Shown here: positions 6,954-14,441 of the stretch, in pieces
How positions within the stretch are numbered: position 1 is the first letter of the stretch
Layout of the letters: every line of letters begins with the position of its first letter
Assembly: GCA_964508975.1 (NCBI GenBank)
Contig: CAZDVQ010000035.1
Span: 1-47,166, forward strand
DNA length: 47,166 bases
From: CAZDVQ01 sp964508975
GTDB lineage: Bacteria; Bacteroidota; Bacteroidia; Chitinophagales; Saprospiraceae
Direction of reading: 5' to 3'
Notes under the pieces: model-generated
Told to the model about the DNA's origin: nothing
The model's database searches: none
What the model saw: the letters and a program-made list of their open reading frames with translations, nothing else
Made by a program: the position numbers and the translations under genes

Positions 6954-8921
6954 TTACTCCCAAAAACAATTAAAGGTGGCTTTAGATGCTCTATTATTTT
7001 CAAAAACTTTACTATTAGAGATATTATTCAGACCAAAATAAAGCCTTATCTCTACTAGAATTGTTACAATATCATGACTCTTATTAAACCTATTGGAGGA
7101 TTTAATCACCAAACCCGTTTTTTCTGCAAAAACTGTTTGTGCGTCTTTCCAGATAATCGAATCTAGTCTTTGAATTAATTTACTAACCCATTTTGTTAGT
7201 TCCTTGGGAGAATAAATGTATGGGCTTAAATTGTATTTAATGATAAATTTTTTTAATTCTTTGAGGCTACTTACTCCTTCAATTGCAGCTGCTAATAAAA
7301 TGGTCAACACCTTAGCATCATCATACATTTTTGAGGAGTGAGCATTCTTTTTAAAGCAATCATACAGAGGTCTAGCCTTGTAAAAAAGACTCATAAATGA
7401 CACCCCGTTCAGCACAATATTTTCCACTTCGGCAATTGGAACCCGTACCTGGTCTCTCGAATCGCGTTCACGGATTTCTACCTTGCCGTCTTCAAGGGTT
7501 TCAAAGTCAACGGTAACGCAGTACGGCGTACCGATAGCATCTTGGCGGCGGTAGCGGCGACCAATAGCGTCTTTTTCGTCGTATTCACACTCGAAAGCAA
7601 AGCTCAACTGCTTGTAAATTTCGCGGGCTTTAACGGTGAGTTCTTCTTTATTTTTAACCAGCGGCAATACAGCACACTTGATTGGAGCCAAGCATGGGTG
7701 TAATTTAAGCACGGTACGGGTCGAGTCCTTGCCGTCGGCATCTGGAACAATCTCGTCCACGAGGCAGTTGCTCAACATGGCCAAGAACATACGGTCGCAA
7801 CCAATCGAGGTTTCCACCACGTAAGGTACATAGCTCTCGTTCAGCTCAGGGTCAAAGTACATCATCTTCTTGCCCGAGAGTTCAGAGTGGCTCTTCAGGT
7901 CAAAGTCGGTACGCGAGTGTATACCTTCCAACTCTTTGAAACCAAACGGGAAATCAAACTGAATATCCACGGCGGCGTTGGCGTAGTGCGCCAAGTTATC
8001 GTGGTCTTTAAAGCGGAGCTTGCTAGCAGGTGTGCCCAAGGCCAAGTGCCAGTTCATGCGGGCATTTTTCCAATGCTGGTAAAACTCCATCTCGGTGCCT
8101 GGCTTCACGAAGAACTGCATTTCCATTTGCTCGAACTCGCGCATGCGGAAAATGAACTGCCTTGCCACGATTTCGTTGCGGAAGGCTTTACCGATTTGGG
8201 CAATACCGAATGGCAACTTCTGGCGAGAAGTTTTCTGCACGTTCAAAAAGTTCACAAAAATACCTTGTGCTGTTTCAGGGCGCAGGTAAAGTTTATCGTC
8301 CGATTCGCCAGAGCTGTTCATCTGGGTAGAGAACATGAGGTTAAACTGGCGCACGTCTGTCCAGTTTTTGCTACCGCTCACAGGGCACACGATACCAAGT
8401 TCCTCGATGAGGGCTTTCATGTCGGCCAAGTTGCCCGCTGTCATAGCAGTAGCTAAACGTGCCGCGATACGATCAATCTCGGCTTGGTATTCCACCACAC
8501 GAGCGTTGGTTGTTTTGTACATGGCCGGATCAAACGATTCGCCGAAACGAGTAGCTGCCTTTTCAACTTCTTTGTTGATTTTAGCTTCAATCTTGGCAAT
8601 ATGGTCTTCTACCAGCACGTCGGCACGGTAGCGCTTTTTCGAATCTTTATTGTCAATCATGGGGTCGTTAAACGCATCCACGTGACCAGAAGCTTTCCAC
8701 ACTTTGGGGTGCATAAAAATAGCGGAGTCAAGACCCACGATATTTTCGTTCATCTGCACCATGCTGCGCCACCAGTACTCCTTGATGTTGTTTTTGAGCA
8801 ACACACCATTGTGGCCGTAATCGTATACAGCGCTTAGGTTATCGTATATCTCGCTTGACTGGTAAATAAAACCGTATTCTTTGCAATGCGATACAATTTT
8901 CTTAAATAGATCCTCCATCAT
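6954..8921 (-). CDS. glyQS: Glycyl-tRNA synthetase with unusual C-terminal extension
   Basis: Residues 1-515 form a normal single-chain (alpha2-type) class II glycyl-tRNA synthetase that charges tRNA-Gly. They show the N-terminal FIYQSSEIY, motif 2 (FRNEIVARQFIFRMREFEQMEMQFF), motif 3 (SIGCDRMFLAML) and the anticodon-binding domain ending in IVLNGVSFMSLFYK. That end corresponds to the usual end of the family. The frame then continues for 140 more residues (codons 7376-6957) rich in Lys, Ile, Asn and Ser, ending in FNCFWE. The DNA of this part is roughly 30% GC, against ~50-57% in the rest of the gene. I recognise no domain in it. A fused foreign segment that removed the stop codon is the simplest reading. 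A TACCTTTG -7 box lies at 8957-8964. Confidence 0.93.
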   Translation of the reverse strand: MMEDLFKKIVSHCKEYGFIYQSSEIYDNLSAVYDYGHNGVLLKNNIKEYWWRSMVQMNENIVGLDSAIFMHPKVWKASGHVDAFNDPMIDNKDSKKRYRADVLVEDHIAKIEAKINKEVEKAATRFGESFDPAMYKTTNARVVEYQAEIDRIAARLATAMTAGNLADMKALIEELGIVCPVSGSKNWTDVRQFNLMFSTQMNSSGESDDKLYLRPETAQGIFVNFLNVQKTSRQKLPFGIAQIGKAFRNEIVARQFIFRMREFEQMEMQFFVKPGTEMEFYQHWKNARMNWHLALGTPASKLRFKDHDNLAHYANAAVDIQFDFPFGFKELEGIHSRTDFDLKSHSELSGKKMMYFDPELNESYVPYVVETSIGCDRMFLAMLSNCLVDEIVPDADGKDSTRTVLKLHPCLAPIKCAVLPLVKNKEELTVKAREIYKQLSFAFECEYDEKDAIGRRYRRQDAIGTPYCVTVDFETLEDGKVEIRERDSRDQVRVPIAEVENIVLNGVSFMSLFYKARPLYDCFKKNAHSSKMYDDAKVLTILLAAAIEGVSSLKELKKFIIKYNLSPYIYSPKELTKWVSKLIQRLDSIIWKDAQTVFAEKTGLVIKSSNRFNKSHDIVTILVEIRLYFGLNNISNSKVFENNRASKATFNCFWE

Positions 8922-8999
8922 GGCGGCTAAGTCGTTTTAACGTTTGATTTAAACCGCAAAGGTAAGAACTTGGGTGCAATTATACTATTGAAAAGATTG

Positions 9000-9007
9000 T
9001 AGTTTTG
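9000..9007 (+). promoter_or_regulatory. -7 promoter box of the EamA transporter gene
   Basis: TAGTTTTG fits TAnnTTTG. It lies so close to the ATG at 9017 that the mRNA would be leaderless or nearly so, which is tolerated in Bacteroidota. A TTG at 9005 would be inside the box, so it is rejected as the start. The divergent glycyl-tRNA synthetase gene has its own TACCTTTG box at 8957-8964 in the same 95-base gap. Confidence 0.45.
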
Positions 9008-9016
9008 CGGTCAATT

Positions 9017-9922
9017 ATGAACCCCTCGCAATCCAAACTCAATACCCTACTACCCCATTTAGCCATGTTTAGCGTGGCTTTAATTTATGCGGGCAACTAT
9101 ACCCTAGCAAAAGCCGTCATGCCCGAGCCCATTGGTCCCCAGGCATTTATCTTGATGCGAGGCGGCTTCGCGGTATTGATATTTTGGTTGCTGCACCTCC
9201 TCGGGTTCAACGAACGCGTTGAACGCTCAGACATGCCACTACTAGCCCTGAGCGGTTTATTTGGTGTAGCGGCCAACCAACTCATGTTTTTCAAAGGATT
9301 AAACCTCACCACGCCCATCAACGCATCGCTGTTGATGATGACCACGCCCATTCTGGTTCTAGTTATATCGGCATTTCTATTAAAAGAAAGTATCACCAGG
9401 CTTAAATTGTTGGGTATATTAGTTGGCATCGCTGGCGCTGCACTGTTGATTACCAGTAAATCAGCCACACAGCCCAACATGTCGGCGGCCAACCCTTTGC
9501 TCGGCAATATTTTGGTTGTGCTCAACGCTTTATCCTTTGGCGTTTTCTTGGTCATTGTCAAACCCTTGATGGCTAAATACAAGCCCCTCACGGTTATGAA
9601 ATGGGTGTTTAGCTTTGGCCTCATTGGCGTACTGCCGATGGGCTATAACGAGTTCAGCCAGGTCAACTGGGCGGTTTTCACCGGGTCAACCTGGCTGATT
9701 GTAGCTTATGTACTCGTTGGCGTTACAATCCTAGCTTACCTCCTGAATGCCTATGCCTTGAGCAAGGTAAATCCTTCGGTGGTAGGCTCATATATTTATT
9801 TGCAGCCTTTACTGGCTACAATTATTGCATTATTGGCGGGTAAAGACCAACTGGCTTGGCCCATGCTTTGGTCAGCATTGGCCATCTTCACGGGTGTTTG
9901 GATGGTTAGCCGCGAGCGTTAG
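9017..9922 (+). CDS. EamA/DMT family transporter
   Basis: From the ATG at 9017 the protein has 301 residues with ten predicted membrane helices in two EamA repeats (roughly residues 10-145 and 160-300), typical of the drug/metabolite transporter superfamily. Recognisable stretches are IYAGNYTLAKAV at the start of the first repeat, LNLTTPINASLLMMTTPILV in its middle, and VVGSYIYLQPLLATIIALL near the end. These proteins usually export amino acids or other small metabolites; the substrate cannot be read here. The stop codon TAG overlaps the first base of fold-back repeat D1. Confidence 0.88.
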   Translation: MNPSQSKLNTLLPHLAMFSVALIYAGNYTLAKAVMPEPIGPQAFILMRGGFAVLIFWLLHLLGFNERVERSDMPLLALSGLFGVAANQLMFFKGLNLTTPINASLLMMTTPILVLVISAFLLKESITRLKLLGILVGIAGAALLITSKSATQPNMSAANPLLGNILVVLNALSFGVFLVIVKPLMAKYKPLTVMKWVFSFGLIGVLPMGYNEFSQVNWAVFTGSTWLIVAYVLVGVTILAYLLNAYALSKVNPSVVGSYIYLQPLLATIIALLAGKDQLAWPMLWSALAIFTGVWMVSRER

Positions 9923-9993
9923 AGTATGTTTGGATTTTGGGTTTCGAGGGAAAAACGAGCTGTTTTTCACCAGAAGCTAAAGTCCAAACATTA
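9922..9993. repeat. Fold-back repeat D1 (short form)
   Basis: An element of about 70 bp whose ends are imperfect inverted copies: GAGTATGTTTGGATTTTGGG on the left, and AAGCTAAAGTCCAAACATTA on the right. It matches the outer parts of D3 (39503-39662) and D2 (22228-22336) but has no interior. It begins at the last base of the EamA stop and ends 3 bases from the ferritin stop. It therefore fills the gap between two convergent genes and may end transcription from both sides as a hairpin. Confidence 0.8.
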
Positions 9994-9996
9994 CGC

Positions 9997-10527
9997 TTAG
10001 GCTTTTTTAGGCGCCGCCGCCGCTTCTTTATCCTTCGCCAAGTTAATGCGATCCACTTCTTTGTCGATGTAGAACAGGTTCTGCGGGCCATCACCGATGA
10101 GGCTAATCCGGTCGAGGATATTGCGCATGAGGGCTTCTTCTTCGCGCTGCTCCGTCACGTACCATTGTAGAAAATCGATGGTGTTGTAGTCGAACTCGGC
10201 ATGGCTCAAACGAACAATAGCGTGGATAGACGCCGTTACACCTTGCTCGTGTTCGTACACTTTCTGGAACAACTGCTGGATAGACTCAAAGTTCACCTCG
10301 GGGCTGTCCATGCCAGATATAATCGCGTGACCACCTGATTCATTGATGTAGTGTACCAGCTTGAGCATGTGCATACGCTCCTCGTCGCTCTGGCGGTAAA
10401 AAAAACGGGCACTGCCTTCCAAGCCTTCTTTGTCGCACCATGATGCCATGGCCAAGTACTTTGCAGATGCCATCGCTTCAAGGGCTACCTGCTTATTAAG
10501 TGCTTCTTCAATTTTAGGATTGAACAT
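9997..10527 (-). CDS. ftnA: Non-heme ferritin
   Basis: From the ATG at 10527 the protein has 176 residues, the usual length of bacterial ferritin. It is a four-helix bundle that oxidises and stores iron in a 24-mer shell. Iron-site residues are visible in EALNKQVALEAMASAKYLAMASW, ARFFYRQSDEERMHML (the ExxH pair), YEHEQGVTASIHAIVRLS and LQWYVTEQREEEALMRNIL. The tail is Ala/Lys-rich (KDKEAAAAPKKA). An ATG at 10590 would add 21 residues, but a TAGCTTTG -7 box at 10557-10564 lies inside that stretch, which favours the inner start. Confidence 0.93.
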   Translation of the reverse strand: MFNPKIEEALNKQVALEAMASAKYLAMASWCDKEGLEGSARFFYRQSDEERMHMLKLVHYINESGGHAIISGMDSPEVNFESIQQLFQKVYEHEQGVTASIHAIVRLSHAEFDYNTIDFLQWYVTEQREEEALMRNILDRISLIGDGPQNLFYIDKEVDRINLAKDKEAAAAPKKA

Positions 10528-10639
10528 AGGATTGATTTTTTGGTAAAAATGAGGCTCAAAGCTATAACTTTGCAACCGATTTGTAAACATAAGGAGCCTG
10601 CAAAGGGTTCATTCAGATAGATTCTAAACAAGCAGACTG

Positions 10640-11128
10640 ATGTCAAACACGCCCCAGCCAACCAGTTCTAAACGCCACGATGTATCGAGCAACGCTACGG
10701 TATTCTTGAAATATTTCTTGCCCACCATCTGGTTTGTGTTCATGGGTAGCATCACTGTTTTTTACTTGTTGCTCGATGCTAAACAGCAGGTTTCCAGCCC
10801 ATTATCGCCTTACGCCACCAAGTTGCTGCTCATCTCGTTCTTATTTTCAAGTTTGGGTTTAATCTACTTACTTTTCGGCCGCATCAAACGGGTCGACATG
10901 GATTCGGAGTTCCTTTACGTGACCAACTATATCAAAACGTACCGCTACACTTACGAGAGCGTGAAAAGCATCAACGAGTCGAACTGGATATTGTTCAAGT
11001 TGATGACTATCGAGTTTCACCAGCCTGGGGCTTTCGGCCAAGAGATTAATTTCATTGCCAATTACAAGTTCATGCCCTTCCTGGAGGCACACCCCGAGGT
11101 AATGGCCAAACTACTGGGCAAGGATTAA
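10640..11128 (+). CDS. Hypothetical membrane protein with two helices
   Basis: I do not recognise this 162-residue protein by name. A polar N-terminus is followed by a membrane helix (~22-45, FLKYFLPTIWFVFMGSITVFYLLL) and a second (~64-84, KLLLISFLFSSLGLIYLLF). A C-terminal soluble domain of ~75 residues begins RIKRVDMDSEFLYVTNYIKTYRYTYESVKSI. That domain has the strand-rich look of a bacterial PH-like (bPH) fold, which is a guess. Repeat A4 starts 9 bases after its stop. Confidence 0.7.
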   Translation: MSNTPQPTSSKRHDVSSNATVFLKYFLPTIWFVFMGSITVFYLLLDAKQQVSSPLSPYATKLLLISFLFSSLGLIYLLFGRIKRVDMDSEFLYVTNYIKTYRYTYESVKSINESNWILFKLMTIEFHQPGAFGQEINFIANYKFMPFLEAHPEVMAKLLGKD

Positions 11129-11136
11129 TTTTTGAT

Positions 11137-11240
11137 TTGGGCGTTGCGGCCTGCGGCCGCCGCTGTCCTCCGGGGTTCGCTACTCGCTCCGTGCCTGGCG
11201 GCACCAGCCGCTACGCGGCTGCCCTACGGCCAGCTAACGC
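11137..11240 (+). repeat. GC-rich structured intergenic repeat, copy A4
   Basis: Plus-strand A-family copy from TTTGGGCGTTGCGGCC to CCAGCTAACGC. Its head stem is GCGGCC-tgc-GGCCGC and its middle stem is GTGCC-tggc-GGCAC; both differ in sequence from most copies but still pair. A short GACGGTGGCTTCGCCCCCG hairpin follows to 11260. The remaining bases to 11515 are AT-rich, with a TATTTTTG box at 11302-11309 and no gene that I can support. Confidence 0.85.
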
Positions 11241-11515
11241 GACGGTGGCTTCGCCCCCGTTTTTAATGATTAATTGTTAATGGTTAATTATTAATAATTT
11301 GTATTTTTGCTGTTAATCATATTTTCAGATATTGAACATGCGATAAATACATGCCGGGGTAGATTGGCATTTCCCAGTACTGAGTTGCGGCATTATGTAG
11401 GTTTTATCCTAACTTCGCAGACAGTTCTCAACTAGGTTTTTTTTTATTCTAGCCCCAAATTTCACCTTTCGAGAACATTTTAAAAGCCTAAACAGCTACC
11501 ACAAAAAATTTTAAA

Positions 11516-12844
11516 ATGAATCATATTTTTAAAATTGTTACATTTACATGTCTTCTATTGTTTACAATATCTAGTTGTCTTAAAAGGAGGTCTCAGCTGG
11601 TTCTGACGACAAATTTTGAGCGAAAATCTGTTTTTGAATATTCAATGGACGATAGCGGTTATTGCGAGGTTAGATTTCCTCAAGCGCAAAACAACGATAT
11701 TCTGTTCAATGGTAATATCACTATCACCGATTCTGTATTCTTTCAGCTAGCTATAGCAAGCTACGTTCCTATCGCCCAGCTATATAAATATGCATTGGAT
11801 ACTGACTTTAAAAAAATGCTTGCAGGAGTCAGGCTATTAGAAGTAGATAAGCCCGAGGAGGTTCGAACGAGGTTGGCAGGGAAATCTTTTAAAACTACAG
11901 GAAGGCAGTCAAGCGATGCCCCCGTTTTAATACTAGATTATGAAACTGGAACACTGACACAAGAAATGAGGTATCTTGCCCAAAGGTACTTTGAATATTA
12001 TCGTCCTAATTACTATGAAAGTCAGGTAGCTTTAGAGATGAAATTTCCATCCGTAGATTCTAATTCAGTATTTTCAAATGCGCTTTACAATTTAGAAACT
12101 TACTTGGCTAGATCTTTAAGTGGCATGAAGCAAGATTTAGAGAACCTTGACATACTAGGAAGCTACCCACGTTACACGTTACTTAGAATATCAAATGAAT
12201 TTCAACATCACCGTCTAGCTGAGGTTTATCAAAGGCAACTTTTTGACAGCGTTATTACTGTTTGCAATAACAGATATAATAATCTGCTGTATCAGGATAA
12301 TGAGTTTTTTAAAGTTAAAGAAAAAGATTTTTACGGGGATATAAACAGGAAATCAGCTTTAAACTTCATAGACCAGAAAAGATATTGCTGTCCAATTTGC
12401 CAGGACATTCTATTGCAATCTGACTCCCTTGATTTGGAATTAATCACAAAAGTTAAAGCCAACTGTGAGCAATGTCTAGAAGAAAATGCCTACGATGAGC
12501 TAGATTATTTGAACTTACTGAATCTTTCTATTTGTTATACAATGATTGATAGCTTCTCTGAGGCTACCAACATACTTAATTATATGCTAAAAAACAAAGG
12601 CACCAATTTAAGCTTTATAAAGATAAATTCATATAATGCGACAATGGTACTACTTGCTGTTGCGCTTAGATCTAAAGACTATAATAAAGCAGCTGAGGTC
12701 ATAAGGTTTTATGAGAACACGAACTTTTCAGAAGTGTATTATGATTCAGATGCCACAAGGGTCTTTTTTGTAAAAGCCTATGTAAGATTTGTCGAGGAAT
12801 CGGTTGACAATGCCAACAAAATGTTTAAAAAGATAAAATATTAA
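11516..12844 (+). CDS. AT-rich orphan lipoprotein with TPR-like C-terminus
   Basis: This 442-residue protein is not recognised. It begins with a lipoprotein signal peptide whose lipobox ends at Cys21 (LLLFTISSC), so it should be anchored in the outer or inner membrane. The middle is mixed alpha/beta. Around residues 288-320 are two cysteine pairs (RYCCPICQD and NCEQC) that could bind zinc or iron. The C-terminal ~120 residues look like helical repeats (YNATMVLLAVALRSKDYNKAAEVIRFYEN), similar to TPR. The gene is roughly 35% GC, clearly below its neighbours. It sits alone between two GC-rich repeats in opposite orientation (A4 and A5), which suggests later arrival. Confidence 0.75.
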   Translation: MNHIFKIVTFTCLLLFTISSCLKRRSQLVLTTNFERKSVFEYSMDDSGYCEVRFPQAQNNDILFNGNITITDSVFFQLAIASYVPIAQLYKYALDTDFKKMLAGVRLLEVDKPEEVRTRLAGKSFKTTGRQSSDAPVLILDYETGTLTQEMRYLAQRYFEYYRPNYYESQVALEMKFPSVDSNSVFSNALYNLETYLARSLSGMKQDLENLDILGSYPRYTLLRISNEFQHHRLAEVYQRQLFDSVITVCNNRYNNLLYQDNEFFKVKEKDFYGDINRKSALNFIDQKRYCCPICQDILLQSDSLDLELITKVKANCEQCLEENAYDELDYLNLLNLSICYTMIDSFSEATNILNYMLKNKGTNLSFIKINSYNATMVLLAVALRSKDYNKAAEVIRFYENTNFSEVYYDSDATRVFFVKAYVRFVEESVDNANKMFKKIKY

Positions 12845-12916
12845 AGCAAAATGAGGCACTTCTATCGCCTTTCAACCCACTAATGCAATGAGTGCATTCC
12901 AAGGTTGAAAACTACT

Positions 12917-13022
12917 CGGCCTAGCAGCCTGGAGGGCAGCCGCGTAGCGGCTGGTGCGTAGCACGGAGCAGCGCGAACCCCGGAAGGGTGCGCCACGAGC
13001 AACGCGAGGGGAGGCCCCAAAA
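12917..13022 (-). repeat. GC-rich structured intergenic repeat, copy A5 (A/B hybrid)
   Basis: Minus-strand copy whose head reads TTTTGGGGCCTCCCCTCGC, as in the B-type copies at 22491 and 47089, while the rest follows the A pattern (CGTGC-tac-GCACC, AGCCGC-tac-GCGGCT, CTGCCCTCCAGGCTGC). It shows that heads and bodies are exchanged between subfamilies. It lies between two plus-strand genes; the following bases to 13182 hold nothing I can name. Confidence 0.8.
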
Positions 13023-13182
13023 GTATAAATGACAAAATGATTAATTGACGAAATGACTTGCATTAGCGATTTTGAATTTTTGGCGTTTTAGTTAATTTAG
13101 CTCTAAGCAAACTTTAGCAAAAACAGCCTTAAGCAAAATATGCTAAAAAACGGCAATCTGAACTTAATGAGCCATTTATGGT

Positions 13183-13190
13183 TATTTTTG
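13183..13190 (+). promoter_or_regulatory. -7 promoter box of the secreted esterase gene
   Basis: TATTTTTG matches the Bacteroidota -7 consensus and lies 51 bases before the ATG at 13242. No convincing -33 TTTG at the expected distance was found. Confidence 0.45.
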
Positions 13191-13241
13191 CAGCGCCAAG
13201 TGGCCATATGAATTTTATTAGCTCATTGTAACCGAACGAAC

Positions 13242-14375
13242 ATGTTTAAATCTTTACTTTTAGTGTTTTGCCTTGGCCTTGGCCAGCTTTTATCGGCCCA
13301 GCAAACGTTTAACCGCACCATCCAGCACGGTGGTTTGACACGCCAATACAATATTTATATCCCAGCCTTGTACAACGCCGCCAGCCCTGTGCCGCTGCTG
13401 TTTAACTTGCATGGCTACGGCTCTGATAACTCGCAGCAAGCCTTTTACGGTGAGTTCCGCAATATTGCAGATACAGCAAATTTTATCATTATCCACCCTA
13501 ACGGTACTTTCGATCAATCGGGTAGCCGTTACTGGAATGTTGGCTTTGGCCCCTCGCCGATTGACGATGTGAGTTTTATCCTAGCCCTGATTGATACCGT
13601 ATCAGCAAGCTACAACATTAATTTTAGTCGAATTTATAGCACGGGCATGTCGAACGGTGGTTTCATGAGCTATAAGTTGGCTTGCGACGCAACCGATGTA
13701 TTTGCTGCAGTAGCCTCAGTAACCGGCTCGATGACGGTAACGGAATACAACAACTGCTCCCCTAGCCGTACCATACCTACCATGCAAATCCACGGCACGC
13801 TCGACGGTACCGTGCCATATGCTGGCTCCGCTTTGTTCGCGCCGATAGAAGATGTGGTAGCCTACTGGAAAAACTTTAACGCTTGTGGCCCAGGTAGCAT
13901 GACAAATGTGCCCAATACCAATACCACCGACGGCGCAACTGCCGAACATTACGTTTACCCCGCTAGCGTGGCTGGTGGCCCTACCGTTGAGTTTTTCAAA
14001 GTAATCAACGGTGCGCATACTTGGCCAGGAGCACTTATACCCATTGGTACCACTTGCATGGATTTTAGCGCAAGCAAGGAGATCTGGCGCTTTTTCTCGC
14101 AGTACAGTTCAAACTACACCGGCAACCGTGCTGTTGAGCCAATCCAAAACATCAAGTTATGGCCTAACCCTGTGAGCGATTTGTTGTACCTCGACCTCGG
14201 CGAACAAAGCCCAAGCAGCTTCCAAATCCTGGACGTGCATGGCCGAATGGTACAAGATGGCTTTTTAATGCAAGGCCAAAGCAGTATTTCAGTAGGATTA
14301 TTACAATCAGGTATATATTTTGTAAGGCTACAGGCTGAAGGTCAAACGGGCCTTAGTCGCTTTGTAAAACAATAG
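13242..14375 (+). CDS. Secreted PHB-depolymerase/feruloyl-esterase-like hydrolase with T9SS sorting domain
   Basis: The 377-residue protein has a signal peptide ending near SAQ20. Residues ~30-295 are an alpha/beta hydrolase of the polyhydroxybutyrate depolymerase / CE1 esterase group (LpqC-like). It shows PLLFNLHGYGSDN for the oxyanion region, the nucleophile elbow GMSNGG with Ser137, Asp188 in GTLDGTVPY, and His259 in NGAHTWPG. The last ~75 residues form a type IX sorting domain (LWPNPVSDLLYLDL, a final GIYFVRL strand). It is therefore a surface or extracellular esterase. Plausible substrates are polyester or ester-linked phenolic groups on plant polysaccharides; the sequence does not choose. 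A strong hairpin lies just after the stop. Confidence 0.88.
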   Translation: MFKSLLLVFCLGLGQLLSAQQTFNRTIQHGGLTRQYNIYIPALYNAASPVPLLFNLHGYGSDNSQQAFYGEFRNIADTANFIIIHPNGTFDQSGSRYWNVGFGPSPIDDVSFILALIDTVSASYNINFSRIYSTGMSNGGFMSYKLACDATDVFAAVASVTGSMTVTEYNNCSPSRTIPTMQIHGTLDGTVPYAGSALFAPIEDVVAYWKNFNACGPGSMTNVPNTNTTDGATAEHYVYPASVAGGPTVEFFKVINGAHTWPGALIPIGTTCMDFSASKEIWRFFSQYSSNYTGNRAVEPIQNIKLWPNPVSDLLYLDLGEQSPSSFQILDVHGRMVQDGFLMQGQSSISVGLLQSGIYFVRLQAEGQTGLSRFVKQ

Positions 14376-14380
14376 ATTAA

Positions 14381-14417
14381 TGGCGCATGGGTTTCGAAAC
14401 CAGGAACCCATGCGCCA
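14381..14417. other. Strong hairpin between the esterase gene and glpD
   Basis: TGGCGCATGGGTT pairs perfectly over 13 bases with AACCCATGCGCCA around an 11-base loop. No T tract follows in either direction. It starts 6 bases after the esterase stop and ends 24 bases before the glpD ATG. It could protect the upstream mRNA 3' end or control readthrough into glpD. Confidence 0.65.
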
Positions 14418-14441
14418 ATAGTCCAACACTCAAACCCCAAC

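Noticed and set aside
11310..11515. Possible small RNA upstream of the lipoprotein gene
   Set aside because: A TATTTTTG box and a small TGCC/GGCA hairpin are present, but there is no terminator or conserved structure to support it.
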